From: GCA-2862585 sp036340235
GTDB taxonomy: Bacteria > Bacteroidota > Bacteroidia > Flavobacteriales > UBA7312
Reading direction: 5' to 3'
Length of the DNA stretch: 64,000 bases
NCBI GenBank assembly: GCA_036340235.1
Contig: JAYYZE010000036.1
Location: 120,842-184,841, forward strand
Below are positions 51,870 through 60,884 of this stretch, piece after piece. Each line of letters opens with the position of its first letter. Within the stretch, counting starts at the first letter, position 1. The notes below the pieces were generated by a model. It was not told where the DNA came from. It saw only the letters and a list, made by a program, of their open reading frames with translations, and ran no database searches. The position numbers were made by a program, and so were the translations under genes.

Positions 51870-54704
51870 CTAGCAATTTTCAAGTTCTAATTTTAAAAAG
51901 GGAGCAGTATATCCTTCGGATGATTTGATAATTTCTTGTGGTGTCCCTTGGTTGATAATTTGCCCACCGTTTTCGCCGCCCTCTGGCCCTATTTCTATGA
52001 TATGATCGGCGAATTTAATGACATCTAAATTGTGTTCAATAACTAATACTGTATTTCCTTTGTTCACTAATTTGTCCAATACTTTCAAAAGTACGTTTAC
52101 ATCTTCAAAGTGCAGACCAGTGGTGGGTTCATCTAGAATATAAAATGTGTTTCCTGTACTTTTTTTTGATAATTCGCTTGCCAGTTTTACTCTTTGCGAC
52201 TCACCTCCTGAAAGAGTAGTCGATTGTTGACCCAGTTTGACGTAGCCAAGTCCAACTTCCGTAAGAGCTCGTAATGACTTGCTTATTTTCGGAATACTTT
52301 CAAAAAAACTAAACGCTTGTTCTATTGTCATTTCTAGTACGTCTGCGATTGACTTTCCTTTGTATCGAATTTCCAATGTTTCTTCATTGTAGCGTTTTCC
52401 TCGACAAACCTCGCAGTCTATCATCACGTCTGGCAAAAAATTCATTTCTATGGTTTTTATTCCAGCACCATTGCATGCCTCACAGCGTCCACCACTGACA
52501 TTGAATGAAAAACGACCAATTTTGTAGCCCCTTGCTCTTGATTCGGGATGATTGGCGTAAAGTTTTCTTATTTCTGAAAAGAAACCACAATAAGTGGCTG
52601 GATTAGAGCGTGGTGTACGACCAATTGGAGATTGATCAACTTCAATGACTTTATCGATGTATTTCAAACCTATTACATCCTTATAGTCTAAGGGTTTTTT
52701 GACACTTTTATAAAAATGTTGATTTAGAATTGGATACAAGGTTTCATTGACAAGTGTGCTTTTACCACTACCTGAAACACCCACAACCGCTATGAATTTT
52801 CCTAAGGGAAAATCCACTGATACGGATTTTAAATTATTGCCTGTTGCCCCATTGAGTGTAAGTTTTTTACCATTTCCTTTACGACTGTTGTTATTATGAT
52901 TGATTGACTTTTTTCCAGTTAGATAATCTACTGTTAAAGAATTAATTTTAAGCATAGTAGATAAATCTCCATGGGCTATTATCTGCCCGCCATGCTCACC
53001 GGCTCCCGGCCCAATGTCAATAATGTGGTCAGCAGCCAAAATCATGTCTTTGTCATGCTCTACAACAATAACTGAATTACCTAAATCTCTGAGCTTTTTC
53101 AAAGAAGCTATCAGTCTTTGATTGTCTCTTTGATGTAGCCCAATACTTGGCTCATCCAAAATATAAAGAACATCAGTTAATTGTGATCCAATCTGTGTGG
53201 CTAATCTTATACGTTGGCTTTCACCACCTGAGATGCTTTTGGCAGATCTGTCTAGATTAAGATAATGAAGTCCTACATCAATCAAAAACTGAATTCTCTT
53301 TTTTAATTCTTTAAGAATCTCGTGAGCAATAATTTTTTGTTGTTTATTTAATTTACTTTCTAGATTATCTACCCAATGCTTTAATTGGTCAATGTCCATT
53401 TTGGCTACCTCTGAAATATTCTTGTCATCGATTTTGAAGAACAAGGATTCTTTTTTTAGCCGACTTCCTTGGCAGCTGCTACACGTTTTAGTTGACATAA
53501 ACTCATTAGCCCAACGTTTCATCTTTGTAGAAGGGGAGCGGTGATGCATGTCTTCAATGAAGTTAACAATGCCGTCGAAGTTAATTTTGTATTCTTTGTC
53601 TAAGCCAGCGCTTTTTAAATTCACCACAAAGGAGTCATTAATGCCATAAAGAATGGCGTCAATGGCCACTTGAGGTATTAGTTTAATGGGCGTGGATAAT
53701 GAAAAGTCGAAGCGTTTAGCAATGGTTGAAAGTTGTTCCAAAAACCATTTGCTATTGGTGTTGTTTAGTGGGATAAGTCCACCATTGTTGATGCTCAAAT
53801 TGGGATTCATTACTTTTTCGATAGAAACCTCAGAAACAACCCCTAGTCCACTACATTTCTGACAGGCCCCTTTGGGGGAATTAAATGAAAAGTTATTAGG
53901 TTCCGGCTGGGGATATGATATTCCTGTATCAGAGCACATGATGTGCTTACTAAAAAAACGCTGTTGGCCACTATCTTTGTTAATGAGCATAACTAGTCCG
54001 TCTCCGTATTCAATGGCAGTTTTTATCGATTGCTCTAGTCGATTTATATTGTCTTTTTTGATGATTAACTGATCAATAACAATTTCTATGTCATGAGTTT
54101 TAAATCGATTAACTTTCATGCCGGGTGTTATTTCAACAAGTTGACCGTCAACTCTGACTTTTAGAAATCCATTTTTGGCCGTTTGTTCAAAAAGTTCTCT
54201 GTAGTGACCTTTTCTTGACCTAACTACTGGTGCCAGAATAATTGTTTTTTGATTAATCAGCTCGTGTTTGATGACATCTAAAATTTCATCATCGGTATAG
54301 GAAACCATTTTTTTTCCGGTTTCATACGAAATGGCTTCGGAAGATCGTGCAAATAACAGTCTTAAAAAATCATAAATTTCGGTCACAGTTCCTACTGTCG
54401 ATCGTGGATTTTTTGATGTTGTCTTTTGTTCAATTGATATAACTGGTGATAGGCCATTAATTTTTTCCACTTTGGGCCGTTCAACCCCACCCAAAAACTG
54501 CCTGGCATACGCCGAAAAGGTTTCAATGTATCGTCTTTGCCCTTCAGCGTAAATGGTGTCAAAGGCTAAAGAGGATTTACCACTGCCACTTAGGCCAGTC
54601 ACAACTACAAGCTTATTTCTTGGAATGTTTAAATCAATATTTTTTAAGTTATGCTCTTTAGCACCAAATATTTGAATTGAGTTTTGAGCTGTTTTGTCGT
54701 TCAT
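51870..54704 (-). CDS. uvrA: Excinuclease ABC subunit A
   Basis: This 944-residue nucleotide-excision-repair damage sensor has two ABC cassettes. The first has Walker A GLSGSGKSSLAFDT (near residue 35) and LSGGESQR..DEPSIGLH; the second has GVSGSGKSTLVNET and LSGGESQR..DEPTTGLH. Zinc modules are present: CEACNGAG with CEVCRGKR in the second half, and CQKCSGLG in the first. The partner pair of the first zinc site reads CSDTG, so one usual Cys is Thr, a change I recall in other Bacteroidota UvrA. Confidence 0.96.
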   Translation of the reverse strand: MNDKTAQNSIQIFGAKEHNLKNIDLNIPRNKLVVVTGLSGSGKSSLAFDTIYAEGQRRYIETFSAYARQFLGGVERPKVEKINGLSPVISIEQKTTSKNPRSTVGTVTEIYDFLRLLFARSSEAISYETGKKMVSYTDDEILDVIKHELINQKTIILAPVVRSRKGHYRELFEQTAKNGFLKVRVDGQLVEITPGMKVNRFKTHDIEIVIDQLIIKKDNINRLEQSIKTAIEYGDGLVMLINKDSGQQRFFSKHIMCSDTGISYPQPEPNNFSFNSPKGACQKCSGLGVVSEVSIEKVMNPNLSINNGGLIPLNNTNSKWFLEQLSTIAKRFDFSLSTPIKLIPQVAIDAILYGINDSFVVNLKSAGLDKEYKINFDGIVNFIEDMHHRSPSTKMKRWANEFMSTKTCSSCQGSRLKKESLFFKIDDKNISEVAKMDIDQLKHWVDNLESKLNKQQKIIAHEILKELKKRIQFLIDVGLHYLNLDRSAKSISGGESQRIRLATQIGSQLTDVLYILDEPSIGLHQRDNQRLIASLKKLRDLGNSVIVVEHDKDMILAADHIIDIGPGAGEHGGQIIAHGDLSTMLKINSLTVDYLTGKKSINHNNNSRKGNGKKLTLNGATGNNLKSVSVDFPLGKFIAVVGVSGSGKSTLVNETLYPILNQHFYKSVKKPLDYKDVIGLKYIDKVIEVDQSPIGRTPRSNPATYCGFFSEIRKLYANHPESRARGYKIGRFSFNVSGGRCEACNGAGIKTIEMNFLPDVMIDCEVCRGKRYNEETLEIRYKGKSIADVLEMTIEQAFSFFESIPKISKSLRALTEVGLGYVKLGQQSTTLSGGESQRVKLASELSKKSTGNTFYILDEPTTGLHFEDVNVLLKVLDKLVNKGNTVLVIEHNLDVIKFADHIIEIGPEGGENGGQIINQGTPQEIIKSSEGYTAPFLKLELENC

Positions 54705-54733
54705 GTAATAGTTTTGTACCTAAATACTCTCAA

Positions 54734-55666
54734 TTAGTTGATTTTGTATATATTCTCTTGTGGTATTTTGATTTGGAATGGGATTCTTGAAGAATTGGTC
54801 AAATGGCTATCTATGAGCCAAGGGTTGTGAAGCTTTAGGATTTTATAGTTAATACCATGTTTTTTTGAAAAATCCGCCCAACTACCAACGCTTGAATCCA
54901 CTTCTACAGTGTAGGTAGGAATGGGTTTGTATAAATCTTGCTTTCTGAACTGAAAACCATATTTGTTAGGATTTTCCATGATTTCTTTCAACGCTAAAAT
55001 TCTGAAGACATATCTTGAGGTTTCTTGATTTAATCTGAGGTCATAATAATTGGTCGATTTCTGTATTTCAAGTTGTCTTTTGAGTCCATTTCTTCCCATG
55101 TTGTAAGCCGCGGCTGATAAGGTCCAACTATCAAACGTTTCTTTTGCTGCATTTAGGTAGTTACATGCAGCAATGGTAGACTTTTCTAAGTGGTAGCGTT
55201 CGTCGATTTCAGTATTAACTTTTAAATCAAATTCTTTGGCGGTAGATTTCATTATTTGCCAAAAGCCCTTGGCACCTGCTGGTGATGTCACATTTTCTAA
55301 GCCACTTTCAATTATTGCTAAGTATTTGAAGTCATCGGGGATATTATTTTCTTTTAAAATTGGCTCTATGATAGGGAAGTATTTAGCAGCTCTTTTAAAC
55401 AAAAGTAGAGTGTTTGACTGCCAATACGTATTTTTTAAAATTTCCTTGTCATAGCGTTCCCAAATGTCAGGATTTTCTAGTGGAGCTAATTCACCAGCAA
55501 ATTCTACTGTTTTTGAAGGTTTAGGAAGGGCATATATGCGATATTTTTCCAAAAATGTATTAAAAACTGATTGGTCGTCAGAATGGTCGCCTGTACCAAA
55601 GATGAATAACGAAAGAATTAACGCCAAACACGAACAAATGATTATTGGTTTACCAAATTTATGCAT
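54734..55666 (-). CDS. Membrane-anchored lytic transglycosylase (SLT domain) with LysM-like tail
   Basis: This 310-residue protein has an N-terminal hydrophobic helix (about 9-24). The SLT domain (about 105-240) carries the catalytic Glu in LAIIESGLENVTSPAGAKGFWQIM, and AAYNMGRNGLKR marks the far wall of the cleft. A C-terminal LysM-like module (about 255-305) binds peptidoglycan. The role is cleavage of murein glycan strands in the periplasm, as in MltD. It overlaps rfbC by eight bases upstream and is followed by uvrA after 29 bases. Confidence 0.88.
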   Translation of the reverse strand: MHKFGKPIIICSCLALILSLFIFGTGDHSDDQSVFNTFLEKYRIYALPKPSKTVEFAGELAPLENPDIWERYDKEILKNTYWQSNTLLLFKRAAKYFPIIEPILKENNIPDDFKYLAIIESGLENVTSPAGAKGFWQIMKSTAKEFDLKVNTEIDERYHLEKSTIAACNYLNAAKETFDSWTLSAAAYNMGRNGLKRQLEIQKSTNYYDLRLNQETSRYVFRILALKEIMENPNKYGFQFRKQDLYKPIPTYTVEVDSSVGSWADFSKKHGINYKILKLHNPWLIDSHLTNSSRIPFQIKIPQENIYKIN

Positions 55667-56210
55667 AACTAAATGGACTGTTTAATTTGTCTAAAGTAGT
55701 AGCGTTTTGGTCTTTTTCAGAAACGATGGGCGTTTCAATACCCCAGTTGATATTTATGTCTTTATCATTCCATACAATAGACCCTTCTGATTCCTTGGAA
55801 TAAATACCTGTGCATTTGTAGCTGAAAATGGTGTTGTCTTCCAATGTTATGAAGCCGTGAGCAAAGCCAGGTGGAATCCAAAATTGAAGTTTGTTGTCAC
55901 CGCTAAGCACAATGCTTTCATAATTACCATAAGTGGGTGAATTGGTTCGAATATCCACAGCGACATCCATTACGCTACCCTTGATAACACGTACTAACTT
56001 ACCTTGCTGATATGGAGGTGCTTGAAAATGTAGCCCTCGTAAAACACCTTTGTGCGACATCGACTGATTGTCTTGAACAAAGGATAAGTCAAGTCCCAAG
56101 GACTTAAATTTAGCTTTGTTGTAACTTTCGAAAAAGTAGCCCCTATTATCGCCAAAAATACTTGGTTTTATGATAAGAAGGTCTTTTATTTTAGTTTTTA
56201 AAATTTCCAT
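55659..56210 (-). CDS. rfbC: dTDP-4-dehydrorhamnose 3,5-epimerase
   Basis: This 183-residue cupin epimerase supplies dTDP-L-rhamnose for surface polysaccharide. GDNRGYFFESYN, FVQDNQSMSHKGVLRGLHFQ (catalytic His in RGLHFQ), MDVAVDIR, FWIPPGFAHGF and the YKCTGIYS segment (Tyr/Asp pair region) are present. The ATG at 56210 is used because the TTG at 56234 overlaps a near-consensus -7 element (TATCTTTA, 56224-56231). No other dTDP-rhamnose genes are in the window. Confidence 0.94.
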   Translation of the reverse strand: MEILKTKIKDLLIIKPSIFGDNRGYFFESYNKAKFKSLGLDLSFVQDNQSMSHKGVLRGLHFQAPPYQQGKLVRVIKGSVMDVAVDIRTNSPTYGNYESIVLSGDNKLQFWIPPGFAHGFITLEDNTIFSYKCTGIYSKESEGSIVWNDKDININWGIETPIVSEKDQNATTLDKLNSPFSYA

Positions 56211-56274
56211 TTTTAAAAAGGGATAAAGATACAAAACAATGTTTTAAAATTAGTGGTGCTATCAATTATTAAAG

Positions 56275-56282
56275 TATATTTG
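56275..56282 (+). promoter_or_regulatory. -7 element of the FKBP gene
   Basis: TATATTTG is a perfect TAnnTTTG match, 22 bases before the ATG at 56305. Confidence 0.6.
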
Positions 56283-56304
56283 CCATTCTTTTAAATGACC
56301 TAAA

Positions 56305-56964
56305 ATGAAGAATTTAATAATGTCCCTTATAGTGCTTATGGGATTATCTAAAATTAACGCACAAAATACAAATTCAGAAATGGAAAAAGTAAGTTACAGC
56401 TTAGGGGTTAGCATTGCGACCAATGTGAAAAGTCAAGGACTGGAACAGGTGGATTACGAATCGCTGACCAATGCGCTTAGAGATGTGTTTGAAAATAACC
56501 AATTACAGATTTCAGAAAATGAATCCAATATGATTTTACAAGACTATTTTGGAAAATTAGCCAATAAGAAAAAACAAGCCAACATTGAAGCTGGTAAGAA
56601 TTTCTTAAATGAAAACGCTCAGCGTGACGGTGTAACTACTACCGAATCTGGTTTACAATACGAAGTTTTAAAAGAAGGCACTGGCAACTTACCTAAAGAG
56701 ACCGATAAAGTAACGGTTCACTACCACGGTTCTCTTATCGACGGGACTGTTTTCGATAGTTCTGTGGATAGAGGCGAACCCGCCACTTTTCCCGTAAACG
56801 GTGTCATCCCAGGATGGGTTGAGGCGCTTCAGTTAATGAAGGTAGGCGCTAAGTACAAGCTTTTTATACCCTCTGATTTGGCTTATGGTGAGCGTGGCGC
56901 CGGTGGCGCTATTGGTCCAAATGCTACTCTAGTATTTGAAGTCGAGTTGATTTCGATTAACTAA
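56305..56964 (+). CDS. FKBP-type peptidyl-prolyl cis-trans isomerase (FkpA/Mip-like)
   Basis: This 219-residue exported foldase has a signal peptide (about 1-19, ending INAQ). The helical FKBP_N dimerisation region (about 22-105, starting KVSYSLGVSIATNVKSQG) is followed by a complete FKBP domain (about 115-219: GLQYEVLKEGTG, VTVHYHGSLIDGTVFDSS, GVIPGWVEALQLM, PSDLAYGERG, LVFEVELISI). It should assist protein folding in the periplasm or as a surface protein. A strong terminator follows. Confidence 0.93.
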   Translation: MKNLIMSLIVLMGLSKINAQNTNSEMEKVSYSLGVSIATNVKSQGLEQVDYESLTNALRDVFENNQLQISENESNMILQDYFGKLANKKKQANIEAGKNFLNENAQRDGVTTTESGLQYEVLKEGTGNLPKETDKVTVHYHGSLIDGTVFDSSVDRGEPATFPVNGVIPGWVEALQLMKVGAKYKLFIPSDLAYGERGAGGAIGPNATLVFEVELISIN

Positions 56965-56989
56965 TAATTTTAGACAACGACATATAATT

Positions 56990-57017
56990 AAAAAGCCCCG
57001 CACTTGCGGGGCTTTTT
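56990..57017. terminator. Bidirectional terminator between FKBP and lpd
   Basis: AAAAAGCCCCGC (56990-57001) pairs with GCGGGGCTTTTT (57006-57017) around a four-base loop, with A and T tracts on both sides. Confidence 0.92.
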
Positions 57018-57034
57018 TTAACATTGTGTTGAGA

Positions 57035-58423
57035 TTATATGTGTATAACTTCGTCATAGGCATCGGCAACGGCTTCCATTACCGCTTCACTCATAGTTGG
57101 GTGTGGGTGAACAGCCTTCAGAATTTCGTGGCCAGTAGTTTCTAGTTTTCGTGCCACAACGGCTTCTGCAATCATTTCTGTGACGTTGTAGCCAATCATA
57201 TGACAGCCCAGCCATTCGCCATACTTGGCGTCAAAAACAACCTTGACAAAGCCATCCTTGTGTCCAGCCGCCGATGCTTTACCAGAGGCAGAGAAAGGAA
57301 ATTTACCGACTTTTACCTCATAGCCTGCTTCTTTGGCGGCTTTTTCTGTGTAACCAACGGACGATATTTCTGGAGAGCAATAGGTGCATCCTGGTACGTT
57401 TCCGTAATCCAATGGTTCTGGATTGTGTCCAGCTATTTTTTCAACACAAATAATGCCTTCTGCTGACGCTACGTGTGCCAGAGCTTGTGTTGGCAGAACG
57501 TCTCCTATAGCGAAATACCCTGGAATGTTTGTTTGGTAATAATCGTTGACTAAGATTTTTCCTTTATCGGTAACGATACCCACATCTTCCAAGCCAATAT
57601 TTTCGATATTGGCTGTGATACCAACGGCCGAAAGAACTACATCACATTCTATTTTTTCATCTCCTTTTTTGGTTTTTACACTCACTACGCAACCTTTTCC
57701 TGAAGTGTCAACACTTTCTACCGATGAATTTGTCATTACTTTGATACCTGACTTTTTGAACGTGCGTGCTAATTGTTTAGAAATATCTTCATCTTCCAGG
57801 GGAACAATGTTGGGCAAATACTCAACAACAGTGACATCTACGCCCATAGCATTATAAAAGTAGGCAAATTCTACACCTATGGCTCCTGATCCGACAACCA
57901 CCATCTTCTTGGGCTTGCTTTCCAAAGTCATGGCTTTTCTGTAACCGATTATTTTTTTACCGTCTTGTGGTAGATTAGGCAATTCTCTAGAACGAGCGCC
58001 TGTAGCAATGATTATGTTATTGGCGCTATATTCAGTTTTTTTACCATCAACGTCAACAACCTCAATCTTTTTACCAGCTTTTAAGGTTGCTGTGCCCATT
58101 ATCACTTCAATCTTATTTTTTTTCATAAGAAAATCAATGCCTTTGCTCATACCATCGGCTACTGATCTTGAGCGACTAATAACGTTTTGGAAGTTAGCTT
58201 CAGCACCTTTAACATTGATACCAAAGTCCTCGGCATGGTTTATGTATTCAAAAACTTGAGCTGATTTTAGGAGAGCTTTAGTCGGAATACATCCCCAGTT
58301 CAAACATACACCTCCTAGTGATTCTTTTTCGACTATGGCGGTCTTAAGTCCCAATTGTGAGGCTCTTATGGCCGTGACATACCCTCCAGGTCCGCTTCCT
58401 ACTACAAGAACATCAAAATTCAT
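57035..58423 (-). CDS. lpdA: Dihydrolipoyl dehydrogenase
   Basis: This 462-residue FAD flavoenzyme reoxidises dihydrolipoamide of 2-oxoacid dehydrogenase complexes or the glycine cleavage system. The redox disulfide is GGVCLNWGCIPTK, the FAD motif VVGSGPGGYVTAIRASQLG, the NAD motif VVGSGAIGVEFAYFYNAMG, and the C-terminal active-site base is HPHPTMSEAV. No E1/E2 genes are adjacent, so it may be shared by several complexes. A perfect -7 element lies 25 bases upstream. Confidence 0.96.
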   Translation of the reverse strand: MNFDVLVVGSGPGGYVTAIRASQLGLKTAIVEKESLGGVCLNWGCIPTKALLKSAQVFEYINHAEDFGINVKGAEANFQNVISRSRSVADGMSKGIDFLMKKNKIEVIMGTATLKAGKKIEVVDVDGKKTEYSANNIIIATGARSRELPNLPQDGKKIIGYRKAMTLESKPKKMVVVGSGAIGVEFAYFYNAMGVDVTVVEYLPNIVPLEDEDISKQLARTFKKSGIKVMTNSSVESVDTSGKGCVVSVKTKKGDEKIECDVVLSAVGITANIENIGLEDVGIVTDKGKILVNDYYQTNIPGYFAIGDVLPTQALAHVASAEGIICVEKIAGHNPEPLDYGNVPGCTYCSPEISSVGYTEKAAKEAGYEVKVGKFPFSASGKASAAGHKDGFVKVVFDAKYGEWLGCHMIGYNVTEMIAEAVVARKLETTGHEILKAVHPHPTMSEAVMEAVADAYDEVIHI

Positions 58424-58448
58424 AAAAATAAGTAATTAAAATTCGTTA

Positions 58449-58456
58449 CAAATCTA
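58449..58456 (-). promoter_or_regulatory. -7 element of lpd
   Basis: TAGATTTG on the minus strand is a perfect TAnnTTTG match, 25 bases before the ATG at 58423. Confidence 0.55.
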
Positions 58457-58502
58457 AACATTTCTAAAACAGGAATGACACATTTTTTATTCTTTGTAAT
58501 TA

Positions 58503-59441
58503 TTATTTTAGTTTGAAATAATAAGTCATCAAAAATTTATAATAGGAAAGAAATGCTTTGAAATAGCTAATCGTTTTTCTTTTTTTGATAGAAAATGTGC
58601 TGAGATTGGATTGTATCTTTTTTTCTATTCTTATAATACGTGGGTTTGGTTTTTTTAAAATTTGCGTTGGGTAACCAAGCTCTTTTATTTCTTTTCTCAA
58701 AAGATAGCTAAGTTCGTCTAATTGTTTGGGTGTAAAAGTATTTTTGTAACGGTCAACTTTTTGGGAAATGAGTTTCTTGTGGGCGTCTTGGTGGTGTTGT
58801 TCATCGTTTGAATTTTGGAATAAACGGGGGGTTTCTTCTAGCATGTGCTGTTCAAAACTAACCCCAAGGTAATCTGAAATGCTGTTCATTGTATGCTTTG
58901 AATTTGTCACTAAGTCTTCATAGGTTATGTGAAGATAATCTTTAAAATCAAATCTTGAAAATTGGCGGTGATAGGCTTTGATGACACTAACTGTCTCAAT
59001 AAGAAAACGATCACTGTAACGTTTTTCATACCATCGATCAAAGTAAGAATTTGCAATAGCCAATGGGTGCCTTCTCAAAAAAATATATTTTGAATTATTG
59101 ACAGTATTGATTAAGTACTTGCAATGAAAAATATTAGTAGGTGTTTTTTCGCCAATACGCGAACTATTTGAGTCAGCCATTTTTGCAAAAAAATCCTCTA
59201 CTGTTATTTCTCTATTAATAACTTTGATGTGGTTGATTAAATCGGGAACGTTTTTATGGCATTGATTAATTAGGTATCGTTGTCTGAGCGGGCTTAGCTT
59301 TTTCCATTTGAGAAAGCCAAGCAGAGTAAAAAGTCCACTTTCATTGATAACACTTATATTTGAATGATTGTTTAATTTCTGTCCTAATACGGTGCTGCCA
59401 GATCGAGAGAACGAAAAAATAAAGAAATAACATTTGGACAT
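58503..59441 (-). CDS. Sulfotransferase-family protein
   Basis: This 312-residue protein has the PAPS 5'-phosphosulfate loop at the N-terminus (FIFSFSRSGSTVLGQKL) and the 3'-phosphate motif region FLRRHPLAIANSYFDRWYEKRYS. YEDLVTNSKHTMNSISDYLGV is the usual sulfotransferase helix. The acceptor is unknown, perhaps a lipid or glycan. The C-terminal ~60 residues are basic and hydrophobic and may be membrane-associated. It starts on the base after the mnmE stop and is probably co-transcribed with it. Confidence 0.83.
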   Translation of the reverse strand: MSKCYFFIFSFSRSGSTVLGQKLNNHSNISVINESGLFTLLGFLKWKKLSPLRQRYLINQCHKNVPDLINHIKVINREITVEDFFAKMADSNSSRIGEKTPTNIFHCKYLINTVNNSKYIFLRRHPLAIANSYFDRWYEKRYSDRFLIETVSVIKAYHRQFSRFDFKDYLHITYEDLVTNSKHTMNSISDYLGVSFEQHMLEETPRLFQNSNDEQHHQDAHKKLISQKVDRYKNTFTPKQLDELSYLLRKEIKELGYPTQILKKPNPRIIRIEKKIQSNLSTFSIKKRKTISYFKAFLSYYKFLMTYYFKLK

Positions 59442-60797
59442 TTACTTACCAATGCAAAAGTTAGAAAAAATAGAATCTAATAAATCGTCAGTAGTAATGT
59501 CGCCAGTGATTTCACCCAAATGATGAAGAGCTTGTTTGACGTCCAGAGAATTTAATTCATTGCCAACACCTGAACTCATATTATTTATGACCTTTGAAAC
59601 GAACGTCAGAGCATTTTGAAGTGCCTCATAATGCCTGATATTACTAATAACCGTGCTTCCAGATTCAACTGCGTTTAGATTAACGTTTTGGACAAGTTTA
59701 TCTTTCAATTCAGTAATGCCAAATTTATTTTTTGCTGAGATAAAAATAGCGTCTTCACTATTTATTTTATGCGTGGGAGTAAGATCTATCTTGTTAATCA
59801 CAATTAATGGTTTGACGTTTGGTAGGTGCGCTATTTGACTGAGTTCATTGATTTGTTGATTGACATTCTCAGTGGCATCGACTAAAAAGATTAGTATAGT
59901 GGCTTTTTTAGCATGTTCGATGGCACGCTTTATTCCTATGGATTCAATTTCATCAGTGGTGTTTCGTAATCCAGCGGTGTCATAAAAGCGAAAAGAAATG
60001 CCTTGAATTTGCACCACATCTTCGATAATGTCTCTTGTGGTGCCTGCTTGACTAGATACTATGGCCTTTTCGTCATTGACCAGTGCGTTTAATAGGGTTG
60101 ACTTTCCAACGTTAGGTTGTCCAATGATGGCCACTGGAACACCGTTTTTTATAGCATTACCAATTCTAAAAGAATCAAGTAAATTGTTTAGTATGGCTTG
60201 AATGTGATGCAAAAGATTGAGCATTTTTGTTCGATCTGCAAACTCGACATCCTCCTCAGAAAAATCCAACTCAAGCTCGATCAGTGAAGCAAATTCAATG
60301 AGTTCTTTTCTCAAACGCTTAAGTTCGTTGGACACACCTCCTCTCATCTGGTGAATTGCTATTTGGTGTGATGTTTTATCGTCGCTAGCTATTAAATCAG
60401 CGACAGCTTCGGCTTGTGCTAAATCCATTTTTCCGTTGGCAAAAGCCCTGAGAGTGAACTCTCCAGCTTTTGCCAAGCGGGCACCCGCTGACAAGAAAGA
60501 TTCTAGTATCTGACGCTGAATATATGAGGATCCGTGGCAGGATACTTCAATGACATCTTCCCCAGTGTAAGAATTTGGTTTGCTGAATTTACTTACCACA
60601 ACTTCATCAATAATAGAATCGTGATTTCTGAAAGTACCAAAATGAAGAGTATGACTTTTTTGTTGATTTAAATCTTTGCATGTAAAAAATTTATTGCAAA
60701 TGTCAATGGCATAATTACCAGAAAGTCTGATTATTGATATAGCTCCTTGACCATTACCACTAGCTATGGCACAAATCGTATCATTATCAATCATCAT
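59442..60797 (-). CDS. mnmE: tRNA uridine-5-carboxymethylaminomethyl(34) synthesis GTPase MnmE
   Basis: This 451-residue tRNA-modifying GTPase works with MnmG on wobble U34. The N-terminal folate-binding domain (DTICAIASGNGQGAISIIRLSG) precedes the helical domain. The inserted G domain (about residues 215-375) has GQPNVGKSTLLNAL, DTAGLR and NKID, and the C-terminal CIGK holds the essential Cys. The start is the ATG at 60797, with a -7 element four bases upstream; the long reading to 60863 is untranscribed from that promoter. Confidence 0.95.
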   Translation of the reverse strand: MMIDNDTICAIASGNGQGAISIIRLSGNYAIDICNKFFTCKDLNQQKSHTLHFGTFRNHDSIIDEVVVSKFSKPNSYTGEDVIEVSCHGSSYIQRQILESFLSAGARLAKAGEFTLRAFANGKMDLAQAEAVADLIASDDKTSHQIAIHQMRGGVSNELKRLRKELIEFASLIELELDFSEEDVEFADRTKMLNLLHHIQAILNNLLDSFRIGNAIKNGVPVAIIGQPNVGKSTLLNALVNDEKAIVSSQAGTTRDIIEDVVQIQGISFRFYDTAGLRNTTDEIESIGIKRAIEHAKKATILIFLVDATENVNQQINELSQIAHLPNVKPLIVINKIDLTPTHKINSEDAIFISAKNKFGITELKDKLVQNVNLNAVESGSTVISNIRHYEALQNALTFVSKVINNMSSGVGNELNSLDVKQALHHLGEITGDITTDDLLDSIFSNFCIGK

Positions 60798-60801
60798 TTG
60801 A

Positions 60802-60809
60802 CAAAGATA
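60802..60809 (-). promoter_or_regulatory. -7 element of mnmE, four bases from ATG
   Basis: TATCTTTG on the minus strand is a perfect match followed by TCAA and ATGATG. It is back to back with the sucD promoter. Confidence 0.55.
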
Positions 60810-60852
60810 TAAAGTCTTTTTCTTTTTTGTTTTACTAATTAATATTTCATTA

Positions 60853-60860
60853 TAAATTTG
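60853..60860 (+). promoter_or_regulatory. -7 element of sucD
   Basis: TAAATTTG is a perfect TAnnTTTG match, 24 bases before the ATG at 60885. Confidence 0.55.
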
Positions 60861-60884
60861 CAATAACTAAATCTTAAGAAATCA

